Of a DNA stretch of 64,000 nucleotides, positions 51,720 to 59,852 are shown piece after piece; the stretch's first letter is position 1; each line of letters starts with the position of its first letter. Position numbers and translations under genes: made by a program. Where the stretch lies: the NCBI RefSeq assembly GCF_008806595.1, contig NZ_VZRB01000008.1, positions 49,562 to 113,561 on the forward strand. The letters are read 5' to 3'. The stretch comes from Streptomyces luteolifulvus. GTDB taxonomy: Bacteria > Actinomycetota > Actinomycetes > Streptomycetales > Streptomycetaceae. The notes under the pieces were generated by a model. It saw only the letters and a list, made by a program, of their open reading frames with translations, searched no databases and was not told the DNA's origin.

Positions 51720-51742
51720 TCGCCCCGTCTTGCCGCCCGTGT

Positions 51743-51805
51743 TTGGCGGTGCGGCCCGGCGCTCCGTAAAATCCCCCGTTCGAAGGCGGTCGCGGTCGGA
51801 GCGCC
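51743..51805 (+). promoter_or_regulatory. promoter and inverted repeat upstream of the SDR gene
   Basis: TTGGCG (51743-51748) and TAAAAT (51767-51772) make a -35/-10 pair with an 18-bp spacer. An inverted repeat GGCGCTCC (51758-51765) and GGAGCGCC (51798-51805) overlaps and follows the -10, a position suited to a repressor or an attenuator. Confidence 0.5.
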
Positions 51806-51832
51806 GCGGGACATCAGGGAACGGCAGCGGGC

Positions 51833-53326
51833 ATGACGGTGACAGACAACGGCTCTTCGATCACGGACGCGGTGGTCCACGGGCCCGGCATCGACCCGGA
51901 GCGGCTCGCCGTCTGCCTCAGCGTGCTCGAGGAACTCGACAAGCTGGACATCGACCACCCCGACGCGATCGCCGTGCGCCGCGCCACCGCCGGCGTTTAC
52001 CGCACCGTCAAGCAGCGCCGCCGCCAGGAGCGCCGGGCCGCCAAGACCGCACACGACAAGGCGGTCACGGAGGCCACCGCGACCGGCTCCGCCCAGCGCA
52101 TCGACGACGAGACGGAAGGCATCCTGCCGTCCTCGGTCACCGCGGAGGGACAGATCGCGGGGATACTCCAGCGCCCGCGCTCCTGCTACACCTGCAAGAG
52201 CCGCTATGTGGAAGTCGACTACTTCTACCACCAGCTCTGTCCCGACTGCGCCCAGGTGAACCGCTCCCGGCGCGACGCCCGCGCCGACCTCACCGGCAAG
52301 CGCGCCCTGCTCACCGGCGGCCGCGCCAAGATCGGCATGTACATCGCCCTCAGGCTGCTCCGGGACGGCGCCCACACCACGATCACCACCCGCTTCCCGA
52401 AGGACGCCATCCGCCGCTTCAAGGCCATGGACGACTCTGCGGACTGGATGCACCGGCTGGAGGTCGTCGGCATCGACCTGCGCGACCCGGCGCAGGCCGT
52501 GGCCCTCGCCGACCAGGTCGCCGAGGCGGGACCGCTCGACATCCTCATCAACAACGCGACGCAGACCGTGCGCCGTCTGCCCGCCGCCTACGCCGCCCTG
52601 GTCGACGGCGAGAGCGCTCCGCTGCCCGCCGGTGAACTGCCCGCCCACCACGTCATCGGCGCCTTCAACTCCGGTGCGGTCGACGGCCTCGCCGCGCTGC
52701 CCCTCGGCACCAGCGGCCTGGACGCGCAGAAGGTCGCCGACCTCGCCCTGGTCGCGGGCAACGCGAGCGTCGCCCGGCACCTCGACGGCACCGCCATCGA
52801 CGCGGGCGGCCTGGTCCCCGACGTCGTCGACAGCAACACCTGGGTGCAGACCATCGACCAGATCTCCCCGGTGGAGCTCCTCGAGACCCAGCTGTGCAAC
52901 TACACGTCGCCGTTCATCCTGATCAGCATGCTCCGCCCGGCCATGGCCGACGCCGCCAGGAAGGCCACGAGCGGGCGCGCGTACGTGGTCAACGTCTCGG
53001 CGATGGAGGGCGTGTTCGGCCGCGGCTACAAGGGCGCGGGCCACCCGAACACCAACGCCGCCAAGGCCGCGATGAACATGGTCACGCGGACCAGCGCCCA
53101 GGAGATGTTCCAGACCGACGGCATCCTCATGACCTCCGTCGACACGGGCTGGATCACCGACGAGCGCCCGCACTTCGACAAGATCCGCCTCGCCGAGGCC
53201 GGCTTCCACGCTCCGCTCGATCTGGTCGACGGCGCGGCCCGCGTCTACGACCCGATCGTGCGCGGCGAAGAGGGCGAGGACCTGTACGGCGTCTTCCTCA
53301 AGGACTACGCGCCCGGCAAGTGGTGA
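51833..53326 (+). CDS. SDR-family oxidoreductase with N-terminal zinc-knuckle module
   Basis: The 497-aa protein has a 110-residue helical, Arg-rich N terminus, a Cys4 knuckle (CYTC at 118-121 and CPDC at 136-139), and then a Rossmann-fold SDR domain (GKRALLTGGRAKIGMYIALRLLRDG, LDILINNATQT, YVVNVSAMEGVFGR). In the position of the catalytic Tyr-x-x-x-Lys the sequence reads TNAAK, so Tyr seems replaced by Thr. That is unusual for an active SDR. I cannot name the substrate. Confidence 0.85.
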   Translation: MTVTDNGSSITDAVVHGPGIDPERLAVCLSVLEELDKLDIDHPDAIAVRRATAGVYRTVKQRRRQERRAAKTAHDKAVTEATATGSAQRIDDETEGILPSSVTAEGQIAGILQRPRSCYTCKSRYVEVDYFYHQLCPDCAQVNRSRRDARADLTGKRALLTGGRAKIGMYIALRLLRDGAHTTITTRFPKDAIRRFKAMDDSADWMHRLEVVGIDLRDPAQAVALADQVAEAGPLDILINNATQTVRRLPAAYAALVDGESAPLPAGELPAHHVIGAFNSGAVDGLAALPLGTSGLDAQKVADLALVAGNASVARHLDGTAIDAGGLVPDVVDSNTWVQTIDQISPVELLETQLCNYTSPFILISMLRPAMADAARKATSGRAYVVNVSAMEGVFGRGYKGAGHPNTNAAKAAMNMVTRTSAQEMFQTDGILMTSVDTGWITDERPHFDKIRLAEAGFHAPLDLVDGAARVYDPIVRGEEGEDLYGVFLKDYAPGKW

Positions 53327-53401
53327 CCCGCCGCCCGGGGACGCCTACCCTGGGTATTGCCGGGAACCGCAGTCAGCGGGTATCCCGGGCCGGGAGTTGC
53401 C

Positions 53402-53635
53402 ATGTCCAGTCCATACAGCATCGATCCGCGTGCCTTCGACGATCCGCGCAACCACTACCCGACGGACGAGCAGTTCTATCTGAGCGACCGCCCGGCCCAT
53501 CCTGTGCTTCCGGAGGACCGGCCCCGTGGCGGCGGGCCCGCCGCTCCGCTGAAGCACCGCGGGTTCTGGGGCACGGTCGGCTTCGTGGCCGCCATCGTCC
53601 TGGTGATCCTCATGGGGATCGCGTTGTTCCCGTGA
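53402..53635 (+). CDS. small single-pass membrane protein, 77 aa
   Basis: The first 50 residues are hydrophilic and Pro/Asp/Arg-rich (MSSPYSIDPRAFDDPRNHYP), followed by one transmembrane helix (TVGFVAAIVLVILMGIALF) near the C terminus. The start ATG 53402 follows GGGAG. Function unknown. Confidence 0.75.
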   Translation: MSSPYSIDPRAFDDPRNHYPTDEQFYLSDRPAHPVLPEDRPRGGGPAAPLKHRGFWGTVGFVAAIVLVILMGIALFP

Positions 53636-53683
53636 TGCCCGACGGTCAGCGACCCGCGTGCGGTGGCGCGTACCCCCGCCGCC

Positions 53684-53719
53684 GGGGGGGGGGGCCGCCG
53701 CCGCCCCCCCCCCCCCCCC
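53684..53719. repeat. homopolymer tract: 11 G, CCGCCGCCG, 16 C
   Basis: A run of 11 G (53684-53694) and a run of 16 C (53704-53719), separated by CCGCCGCCG, could form a G/C hairpin and sit at the 3' end of the SDR pseudogene. Such runs are prone to slippage and to assembly error. Confidence 0.9.
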
Positions 53720-53724
53720 GACCC

Positions 53725-54324
53725 GGTCTCCCCGTCCACCACCAGATCGGCCCCGGTCACCCACTCCGCCGCGTCCGAGGCCGGGCCACACCACCGCCCG
53801 CGCCACGTCCTCGGGCTCCCCGATCCGCCCGAGCGGCAGTCCCGAGGCCACCTCCCGCTCTCCGGGCTCCCACACGAAGTTTGGCCCCACATGTCCGGCG
53901 CCCTCCGTGCAGATGTCGACCACCGCGCCGCCGTGTTCACCCAGCCACGCCCGCCACGCGGACTGCCCCAGCCGCAGCGGAGCCTCGACATTGACGGCGA
54001 ACGCCTCGCGCCAGGCGCCCGGATCAGCCTCCATGAGCGGCCCGTACGGCCGATTCGTCGCGGCCTTGTCGACCACCACTCGATCCGGCCGAACTCGCGC
54101 AGCGCCGGCTCCGTGACCCGTGCCGGATGGGTCCGGGTCGGCGACGCTGCCGGCCGACGCCGCCCAACTCCTCCGTGGTCCGCCGCACGTCGTCGGCGTT
54201 CCGCGCGGTCACGCACACCAGCGCCCCGGCCGCGGCCGTGCCGGCGGGCGACGGCGAGGCCGATACCCCGCGTGCCGCCGGTCACCACGGCGGCCCTGCC
54301 CTGAAGTCCGTACGGCGGCATCAT
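53725..54324 (-). pseudogene. decayed short-chain dehydrogenase/reductase gene
   Basis: Family segments occur on the minus strand in three different frames. MMPPYGLQGRAAVVTGGTRG (NAD-binding motif) is in one frame. LVCVTARNADDVRRTTEELG is in a second. EADPGAWREAFAVNVEAPLR together with GLPLGRIGEPEDVARAVVW is in a third, and GADLVVDGETG is back in the first. At least four frameshifts are needed to join them, and the end runs into the G/C homopolymers. It is either a real pseudogene or a poorly read region. Confidence 0.8.
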
Positions 54325-54349
54325 CGCCGTACCGTCTCATGACGGTCCG

Positions 54350-54790
54350 TCAGTCGACGGCCCGCAGGCGCGAGTTGCGTGCCGCCACCAGTTCCAGGAC
54401 GGTGCGCCAGTCCTCCAGGACCCCGGCGTCGAACCCGGCGGTCCGGCTCTCCTCCTCGGCCTGGCGCAGCCGCAGCAGGTCGTCGTCGGCAGGGCTGCCG
54501 GCCCGGGTGTGCCCGCTGACGAGACGGAAGACCCGCTCGCCGAGCAGGGATCGCACCGCGTGGGCCGCGCTGTCGGTGTGAGCGCCGGGCCGCAGCAGTG
54601 GGCCGATGGCCCGCACCAGGCCCGCCACTTGGAGTTCCTTGTCGGCGGGGCGGCTGCGGCGCAGCAGCGCCGCGGTCCGCAGGGCGTGCTGGTGCGGATC
54701 TCCCGGGCCCCTTCCGTGCGGCGGCGCGGTCGGCGCACCCCGGCAGGCGTACAGCAGATCCATCAGCTCTTCGACACTGCGCAGCTCCAT
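54350..54790 (-). CDS. HD-domain-like protein with degenerate metal motif
   Basis: The 146-aa protein resembles the PhnZ-type branch of the HD superfamily (SVEELMDLLYACRG..., HQHALRTAALLRR, AAHAVRSLLGERVFRLVSGHTRA). The canonical HD pair at the second metal position reads VRAIGPLL instead of HDIGH, so it may lack enzymatic activity. ATG 54790 is selected by GGGAGG 9 nt upstream. Confidence 0.6.
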   Translation of the reverse strand: MELRSVEELMDLLYACRGAPTAPPHGRGPGDPHQHALRTAALLRRSRPADKELQVAGLVRAIGPLLRPGAHTDSAAHAVRSLLGERVFRLVSGHTRAGSPADDDLLRLRQAEEESRTAGFDAGVLEDWRTVLELVAARNSRLRAVD

Positions 54791-55261
54791 GCGCCAGTCC
54801 CTCCCGCCGGACGGGGCTTTGCCGTCCGCCAGCAGATCATGGCCGGCTTGCGATACGGCCAACGGGACTTGAACTGCGCGGCCCGCTCCCGGCCGGGCTC
54901 GGCGGCGTGTGCGCCCGAGTAGGCCGGACGGGTGACCCAAAACTACGCATTCAGCTGCAAACAGGCACAGACTCAGTTCGACCGAGTACGGAGTGACTTG
55001 CGAAAGTTACACCAAGTTTTCAGCCCCATCGAGCGGACCCCCGCTCATTTGGTTAGTCTGTATCGGACGGACAGCAGTACGGGGTCCTACCCACACCCAC
55101 GGTCCGTCATGGGACAAGCCGGCTCACAACGGCCTGCTCTCGTACGAGGTACCGGCGCCACCGCGTCCGAGTCGTTGACACAGACCCGAGCGGGCGCAGG
55201 GTGCCGGATCGCAGACCGGCCGACGTGCCCCGAGGGTGACCCGACACATAAGGAGTGCGCG
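54791..55261. other. intergenic region upstream of the 57-aa gene
   Basis: This 471-nt spacer contains a comparatively A/T-rich stretch (54940-55080) with a near-palindrome GTGACTT-gcga-AAGTTAC (54994-55011, one mismatch), likely promoter territory for the small gene at 55262. No other gene is convincing. Confidence 0.5.
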
Positions 55262-55435
55262 GTGACACCGGAGAAGACGAATCGCGATCAGCGCCCCAAG
55301 GAACGTCCTGAGCGCGCGGGCCGCCGGCCCGGAGAGCTCGGCAGCCTGGACGTGTGGGCCCGGTCCGCCCCCATCCGCCTGGCGGGCTACGAGGAGGACC
55401 TCGAGGAGCCCCACATCCTGCCCAGCGTGGACTGA
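55262..55435 (+). CDS. 57-aa peptide with charged N terminus and acidic tail, unknown
   Basis: The frame starts at GTG 55262 with AAGGAG 7 nt upstream, a good ribosome binding site. The first half is Arg/Lys/Glu-rich; the second half reads LDVWARSAPIRLAGYEED and ends in HILPSVD. There are no cysteines. The shape (soluble leader-like half, less charged tail) resembles some RiPP precursors, but no modification enzyme lies beside it, so this is only a possibility. Confidence 0.6.
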   Translation: MTPEKTNRDQRPKERPERAGRRPGELGSLDVWARSAPIRLAGYEEDLEEPHILPSVD

Positions 55436-55489
55436 CGCCGGCAGGACCGTCGCGATCGCCGACCGCATGGGCGTGCCAGACTCACGCCC

Positions 55490-55975
55490 ATGCTGATCAG
55501 AGAAGCCGCGGCCGGGGACTGGCCGCGCATCTGGCCCTTCTGGCACCGGATCGTCGCCGCGGGCGAGACCTACGCCTGGGACCGGGACACCTCCGAGGAG
55601 GCGGCCCGGTCCCTCTGGATGAGCCCGGAGAAACGGGTGTTCGTCGTCGAGGACGAGACCGGCGCCGTCGTCGCCTCCGCGTATGTCACCCCCAACTACG
55701 GCGGCCCCGCGGCCCGTATCGCCAACGCGGGCTTCATGGTCGACCCCGACCAGGCCGGCCGCGGCATCGGCCGCGCCCTCGCCGAACACATCCTGGCCGC
55801 CGCCGAGGCCGACGGCTACCGCGGCATGGTCTTCAACGCCGTGGTCGAAACCAACCCGGCCGTGGGCCTGTGGACCTCCCTGGGCTTCACGATCCTGGGG
55901 ACGGTACCGGCCGCGTTCGACCACCCACGGCACGGGCCGGTGGGCCTGCACATCATGTACAGGGCCCTCGTGTAG
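55490..55975 (+). CDS. GNAT family N-acetyltransferase
   Basis: The 161-aa protein has the GNAT acetyl-CoA motif (MVDPDQAGRGIGRALAEHIL, loop GRGIGRA) and VVETNPAVGLWTSLGFTILGTVP. Members acetylate small amines or protein N termini, and some detoxify phosphinothricin-like compounds. The start ATG 55490 lies 54 nt past the small peptide gene. Confidence 0.9.
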   Translation: MLIREAAAGDWPRIWPFWHRIVAAGETYAWDRDTSEEAARSLWMSPEKRVFVVEDETGAVVASAYVTPNYGGPAARIANAGFMVDPDQAGRGIGRALAEHILAAAEADGYRGMVFNAVVETNPAVGLWTSLGFTILGTVPAAFDHPRHGPVGLHIMYRALV

Positions 55976-56003
55976 GGCTTGGTCAGATTCGTATGATCAA
56001 GCC

Positions 56004-57365
56004 CTACCGCTCGGCGCCGGCCTCTTCCAGCGGCGCGATGCGCCGCCATGGATGGGCCTTCTCCAACTGTTCCGCCAGCGCCAGCAGTTCCGCCTCCGAG
56101 CCCGGGCGGCCCACCAGTTGTACGGCGCAGGGGGCGCCGGACGGCAGGGTGCCGAAGGGGACCGACATCGCGGGCCAGCCGGTGAGGTTCCACGGCGGGG
56201 TCAGGGGCGAGTAGGTCGTGTTGGCCATGAGGTTGCGCAGCCAGCCCCGCTCGTGCCAGTCCCCGGCCTTGGGGGAGCGGCGGGCCAGTGCCGGCATCAG
56301 CAGGACGTCGTACTCGTCGAAGAACGGCTCCAGGCGGCGGCGCAGTTGCTCCCGGCCCTTGCCGGTGCGTACGGCGGCCACGAAGCGGCGGCCCACGGCC
56401 GCATGGACGCGGGTGCGCCGCACCAGCAGCCGCGGGTCGAGGGTCTGTGCGTCGACGGAGGTTCCCGCGGTCCAGTGGGCGAGTGAGGTGAGACTCAGCG
56501 ACGGCGGGTAGGGCGGGTCGGCGCGCCGTACCTGGTGGCCCGCCTTCGTCAGGAGCGCGGCCGCGTCACGGACGGCCGTCGTGTACGGCTTGGTGACGAC
56601 GACACCGGTGAGCGGGCTGCGCAGGGACACGGCGACCCTGCGGGTGGCGGCTTGCCCGGGTCGTACGAACTCCGTGTCCGCGAGGACCGAGAGCATCAGG
56701 CGCGCGTCCTCGACCGTCGTCGCGAGGGGGCCGTTCTCGGACATGCCGAACCAGTCGCCGTCGCTGATGCCGGCCGGGACCACTCCCGTGCCCGGCTTGA
56801 TGGTGACCAGACCGCAGTTGGCCGCGGGAATACGGAGGGAGCCCATGCCGTCGTTGCCGAGGGCGATCGGCACCAGGCCGGCGGCGACCGCGGCCGCGCT
56901 GCCGCCCGAGGAGCCGCCCGCCGTGCGCGAGGTGTCCCACGGGTTGCGGGCCGTGCCGTGGACGCCGTCCGTGGTGCCGAAGACACACAGCTCCGGCACA
57001 TTGGTCAGGCCCACGACCACCGCGCCCGCCGCCCGCAGCCGGGCCACCGTGACATGGTCCTCGGCGGCGGGCGTGTCCGGGGTCGCCGCGGAGCCGATGC
57101 GGGTGGACTCGCCGCGTACGGCGAGGTTGTCCTTGACGGCCACCGGCACACCGGCGAGCGGCAGTTCGGACAGGTCGCCCCGCGCGCCCACCTCGTCGGC
57201 CTCGGCGAGCGCGGTTTCGGCCCGGACGGTACGGAAGGCACCGACGCGGCCGTCGAGCCGCTCGATCCGGTCGAGGTGCTCGGCCACCACCTCGCGCGGT
57301 GTGGCCCGTTTCTCGCGTACAGCGGCGGCGATCTCGGCGGCGGTGCGGCCGACCCATGTGGTCAC
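56004..57365 (-). CDS. amidase (amidase signature family)
   Basis: The 453-aa protein has the Ser-cisSer-Lys catalytic triad: Lys78 in VAVKDN, the GGSSGGS loop (about 151-156) and the nucleophile Ser176 in NDGMGSLRIPA. The substrate amide cannot be told from sequence; it is not in a gatCAB context. GTG 57365 follows GAGGAG and gives a normal family length. It ends 29 nt from the convergent acetyltransferase. Confidence 0.9.
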   Translation of the reverse strand: MTTWVGRTAAEIAAAVREKRATPREVVAEHLDRIERLDGRVGAFRTVRAETALAEADEVGARGDLSELPLAGVPVAVKDNLAVRGESTRIGSAATPDTPAAEDHVTVARLRAAGAVVVGLTNVPELCVFGTTDGVHGTARNPWDTSRTAGGSSGGSAAAVAAGLVPIALGNDGMGSLRIPAANCGLVTIKPGTGVVPAGISDGDWFGMSENGPLATTVEDARLMLSVLADTEFVRPGQAATRRVAVSLRSPLTGVVVTKPYTTAVRDAAALLTKAGHQVRRADPPYPPSLSLTSLAHWTAGTSVDAQTLDPRLLVRRTRVHAAVGRRFVAAVRTGKGREQLRRRLEPFFDEYDVLLMPALARRSPKAGDWHERGWLRNLMANTTYSPLTPPWNLTGWPAMSVPFGTLPSGAPCAVQLVGRPGSEAELLALAEQLEKAHPWRRIAPLEEAGAER

Positions 57366-57487
57366 GGCGGCTCCTCGGGTGTGCGGTCTCACGGGCGTAC
57401 CGGCGAGTACGTCGGGAGAACTGTGCCCGGAGCAGGGGCTCCGCGTCGAGAGTGCGCGCCCCGGGACATTCGGGGTTCGGCCGGGAC

Positions 57488-58534
57488 TCAGCGCAGGTGC
57501 CGGTCGAAGAACGCCATCGTGACGTCCATCGAGCGCCGCCACTGCGGACCGAAGGTGTGCCCCTCGCCGGGGTAGGTCACCAGCCGGACGTCCTTGCCCG
57601 CTGCCTTGAATGCGGCCGTGGTCTGCTTCGACCAGGTGAGGGGGCAGGTGTCGTCCGCGGTGCCGTGGTGGATCAGCAGCGGCTCGGTCACCCGGTCGAC
57701 ATGGGTGAGGGGCGAGACCTCCCGCCAGAAGGCCGGGTTCTCCTCGGGTGTGCCGTGCTCGGCCTCTATCTCGGCGACGACCGGGTCCCCGTTGCGGCGC
57801 TGGAAGTGATCGATGTTCTCGGCCGGCCGCGAGCTGACCGGTGCGTAGACCACAGCCGCGTCGACCAGACCGGGCGCCACGACCAGTGTGTTGTACACGA
57901 CGCCACCGCCCATCGACCGGCCGAGCAGTCCGATCCGGTCGCCGTCGATCTCCGGGCGGCCGGAGGAGCGCAGCGCCATGACCGCGCCGATGACGTCCTC
58001 GGTGTAGCCGAGCCGGAGGTTGACGTCGTTGTCCGGATCGTCGTCCGAGCGCGCGTGGTTGCGGTAGTCGGTGTGCAGGACCACGTAGCCCTTGCGGGCC
58101 AGGAGGTCCTGTTCCCGTGGCATGCCGCGGCCGGTGGTGTACACGGCCGGATCGATGTAGCCGTGCGCCAGCACCAGCGCCGGGAACGGCCCCTTGCCCG
58201 TGGGGATGTTCATGAGGCCCGAGATCGTCAGCCCGTTCGCCCGGTACGTCACCGCGTAGCTGGTGTACGCGGCGGTGCGGGCCAGCACGGTGCGAACGCG
58301 CAGGTCCGAACCCTGATGCCGGCGCTGTATCAGGCCGGGGATCGACACGGGGTCGGCCGGGGACCGGGTCGGCGTGGGCGCGGCGGTGGTGCGGGGCGGT
58401 GTGGTGGTGGCTCTGGTGGCGGTCGGTGTGGCATCGGGCGCAGCTTCGTCGGTGCCCCCGGTGCAGCCGATCGCGACGACCAGGGACAGTCCGGCGGCGG
58501 CACAGGCCGCTCCCCGTGGCCGCATACCGACCAT
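57488..58534 (-). CDS. exported alpha/beta hydrolase (prolyl oligopeptidase/DLH-like)
   Basis: The 348-aa protein begins with a signal peptide and lipobox (VVAIGCTGG), then a Thr/Pro-rich linker, then an alpha/beta hydrolase with LLGRSMGGGVVYN (nucleophile Ser), HGTADDTCPL (acid region) and GEGHTF (catalytic His). It is probably a surface esterase or peptidase. ATG 58534 overlaps the LacI stop as TAATG, so it is co-translated with the regulator. Confidence 0.85.
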   Translation of the reverse strand: MVGMRPRGAACAAAGLSLVVAIGCTGGTDEAAPDATPTATRATTTPPRTTAAPTPTRSPADPVSIPGLIQRRHQGSDLRVRTVLARTAAYTSYAVTYRANGLTISGLMNIPTGKGPFPALVLAHGYIDPAVYTTGRGMPREQDLLARKGYVVLHTDYRNHARSDDDPDNDVNLRLGYTEDVIGAVMALRSSGRPEIDGDRIGLLGRSMGGGVVYNTLVVAPGLVDAAVVYAPVSSRPAENIDHFQRRNGDPVVAEIEAEHGTPEENPAFWREVSPLTHVDRVTEPLLIHHGTADDTCPLTWSKQTTAAFKAAGKDVRLVTYPGEGHTFGPQWRRSMDVTMAFFDRHLR

Positions 58535-59631
58535 TATCGCTCGCTTGTGGCCACCCCCGGTGTCTCGCTCGGCGCCGTCCCCCGTCCCTCGCTTCTCGCC
58601 ACCCCCGTACTGGCCCGCCCGATCAACCGCGGCACGGGAACCCGTACCGTCCGCGCCGGGCCTGCGTCCAGCAGCGCGGTCAGTTCGGCCGCCGCCGTGC
58701 GGCCGAACTCCACACTGTCCCGGGACAGCGCGGACAGCCATGGTGTGACCATGCGGCACAGGGCCGAGTCCTCCCAGGCCACCACCGACACGTCCGCCGG
58801 TACCGAGAAGCCGAGTTCGCCCGCCGCGGCGACTCCGGCGACGGCCATCACGTCGTTGTCGTAGATCAGGGCCGTCGGGGGAGCGGGTTGCTCAAGGACC
58901 CGGCGGGTCACGGCCGCGCCCGCCGTGTCCGAGTAGTCCGTGGTCACCGACTGCACCTCGGTCAGGCCCAGCCGCCCGGCCTCGGTGCGCAGGGTCCGGA
59001 TCCTGCGCTCGGTGTGCGCGAGCCCCGGCAGTCCCGCGATGTGCACGATCCGCCGGTGGCCGAGCGCGTACAGCTCGTCCACGACCGAGGCCATCGCCCC
59101 CGCATCGTCCGCCCACACCGTCGACAGCCCCGGGTGGCGTTCGTCCGGCGTGCCGCCGATCACCACGGCGGGCAGCCCGAGTTCGTCGAGCAGGCCGGGC
59201 CGCGGGTCGTCGGTGCGCGGGTCGACCACCAGCACACCGTCCACCCGGTGCTCGGCCCACCACCGCCGGTACACCGCGCACTCGTCGTCGATGTCCTCCA
59301 CCACCTGGAACAGCAGCCCGAGATGACGCTCCGCCAGTACCTCCTGGATGCCCGACACGAGCTGGAGGAAGAAGGAGTCCACGCCCAGTGTGTCCGCGGG
59401 ACGGGCGAGGACGAGGCCGACCGTCGCCGCGCCCTCCCCGGACAGTGCCCGCGCCGCCGTACTGGGCCGCCAGCCCAGCTGCTCGGCGATCCGCCGCACC
59501 CGGTCCCGGGTGACCTCGGAGACCCCGGGACGGCCGTTGAGCGCGAAGGAGACTGCGCTCTCGGAGACCCCGGCGCGCCGCGCGATGTCTTTCATCGTCG
59601 GCCGGCGCGCCGGTGACCGTTTCGCAGGCAT
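58534..59631 (-). CDS. LacI-family transcriptional regulator
   Basis: The 365-aa repressor-type protein has an N-terminal HTH (MKDIARRAGVSESAVSFALN, about residues 13-32) and a periplasmic-binding-like sensor domain. Its gene diverges from the sugar ABC operon, and two perfect palindromes lie in between, so it probably represses both its own operon and the transporter. ATG 59631 follows GGGAAG. Confidence 0.93.
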   Translation of the reverse strand: MPAKRSPARRPTMKDIARRAGVSESAVSFALNGRPGVSEVTRDRVRRIAEQLGWRPSTAARALSGEGAATVGLVLARPADTLGVDSFFLQLVSGIQEVLAERHLGLLFQVVEDIDDECAVYRRWWAEHRVDGVLVVDPRTDDPRPGLLDELGLPAVVIGGTPDERHPGLSTVWADDAGAMASVVDELYALGHRRIVHIAGLPGLAHTERRIRTLRTEAGRLGLTEVQSVTTDYSDTAGAAVTRRVLEQPAPPTALIYDNDVMAVAGVAAAGELGFSVPADVSVVAWEDSALCRMVTPWLSALSRDSVEFGRTAAAELTALLDAGPARTVRVPVPRLIGRASTGVARSEGRGTAPSETPGVATSER

Positions 59632-59660
59632 GGTGCTTCCCGCTTTCTCGCCGATGGCAG

Positions 59661-59698
59661 CTAATGCGCTTGAGTGCAAGTACCCTAGAGCGCATTAG
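59661..59698. promoter_or_regulatory. inverted repeat CTAATGCGCT...AGCGCATTAG, candidate LacI operator
   Basis: Perfect 10-bp arms (59661-59670 and 59689-59698) with an 18-nt spacer lie between the LacI gene and the sugar operon. Confidence 0.6.
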
Positions 59699-59699
59699 T

Positions 59700-59717
59700 G
59701 AAAACTGGCAAGTTTTC
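59700..59717. promoter_or_regulatory. palindrome GAAAACT-ggca-AGTTTTC, candidate LacI operator
   Basis: A perfect 7-bp dyad of A/T-rich LacI-type appearance lies immediately after the first inverted repeat, 30 nt from the LacI-proximal arm and 135 nt before the sugar-binding protein start. Confidence 0.65.
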
Positions 59718-59852
59718 GCCCATGCTGCTCTGACCTGCACTGATGAGGAGTGAATTTCTTTAGCTGCGGTCAATGTATTGACTTCCCCGGAAGGCCGCGG
59801 GCATGGTCCATGGCGTCCCCGCCGCCGACGCCGCCAAGGGAGCCGTGTCACC

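Noticed and set aside
53345..54079. Intact SDR gene on the minus strand
   Set aside because: This frame carries only the middle of the SDR; the cofactor motif and C terminus are in other frames.
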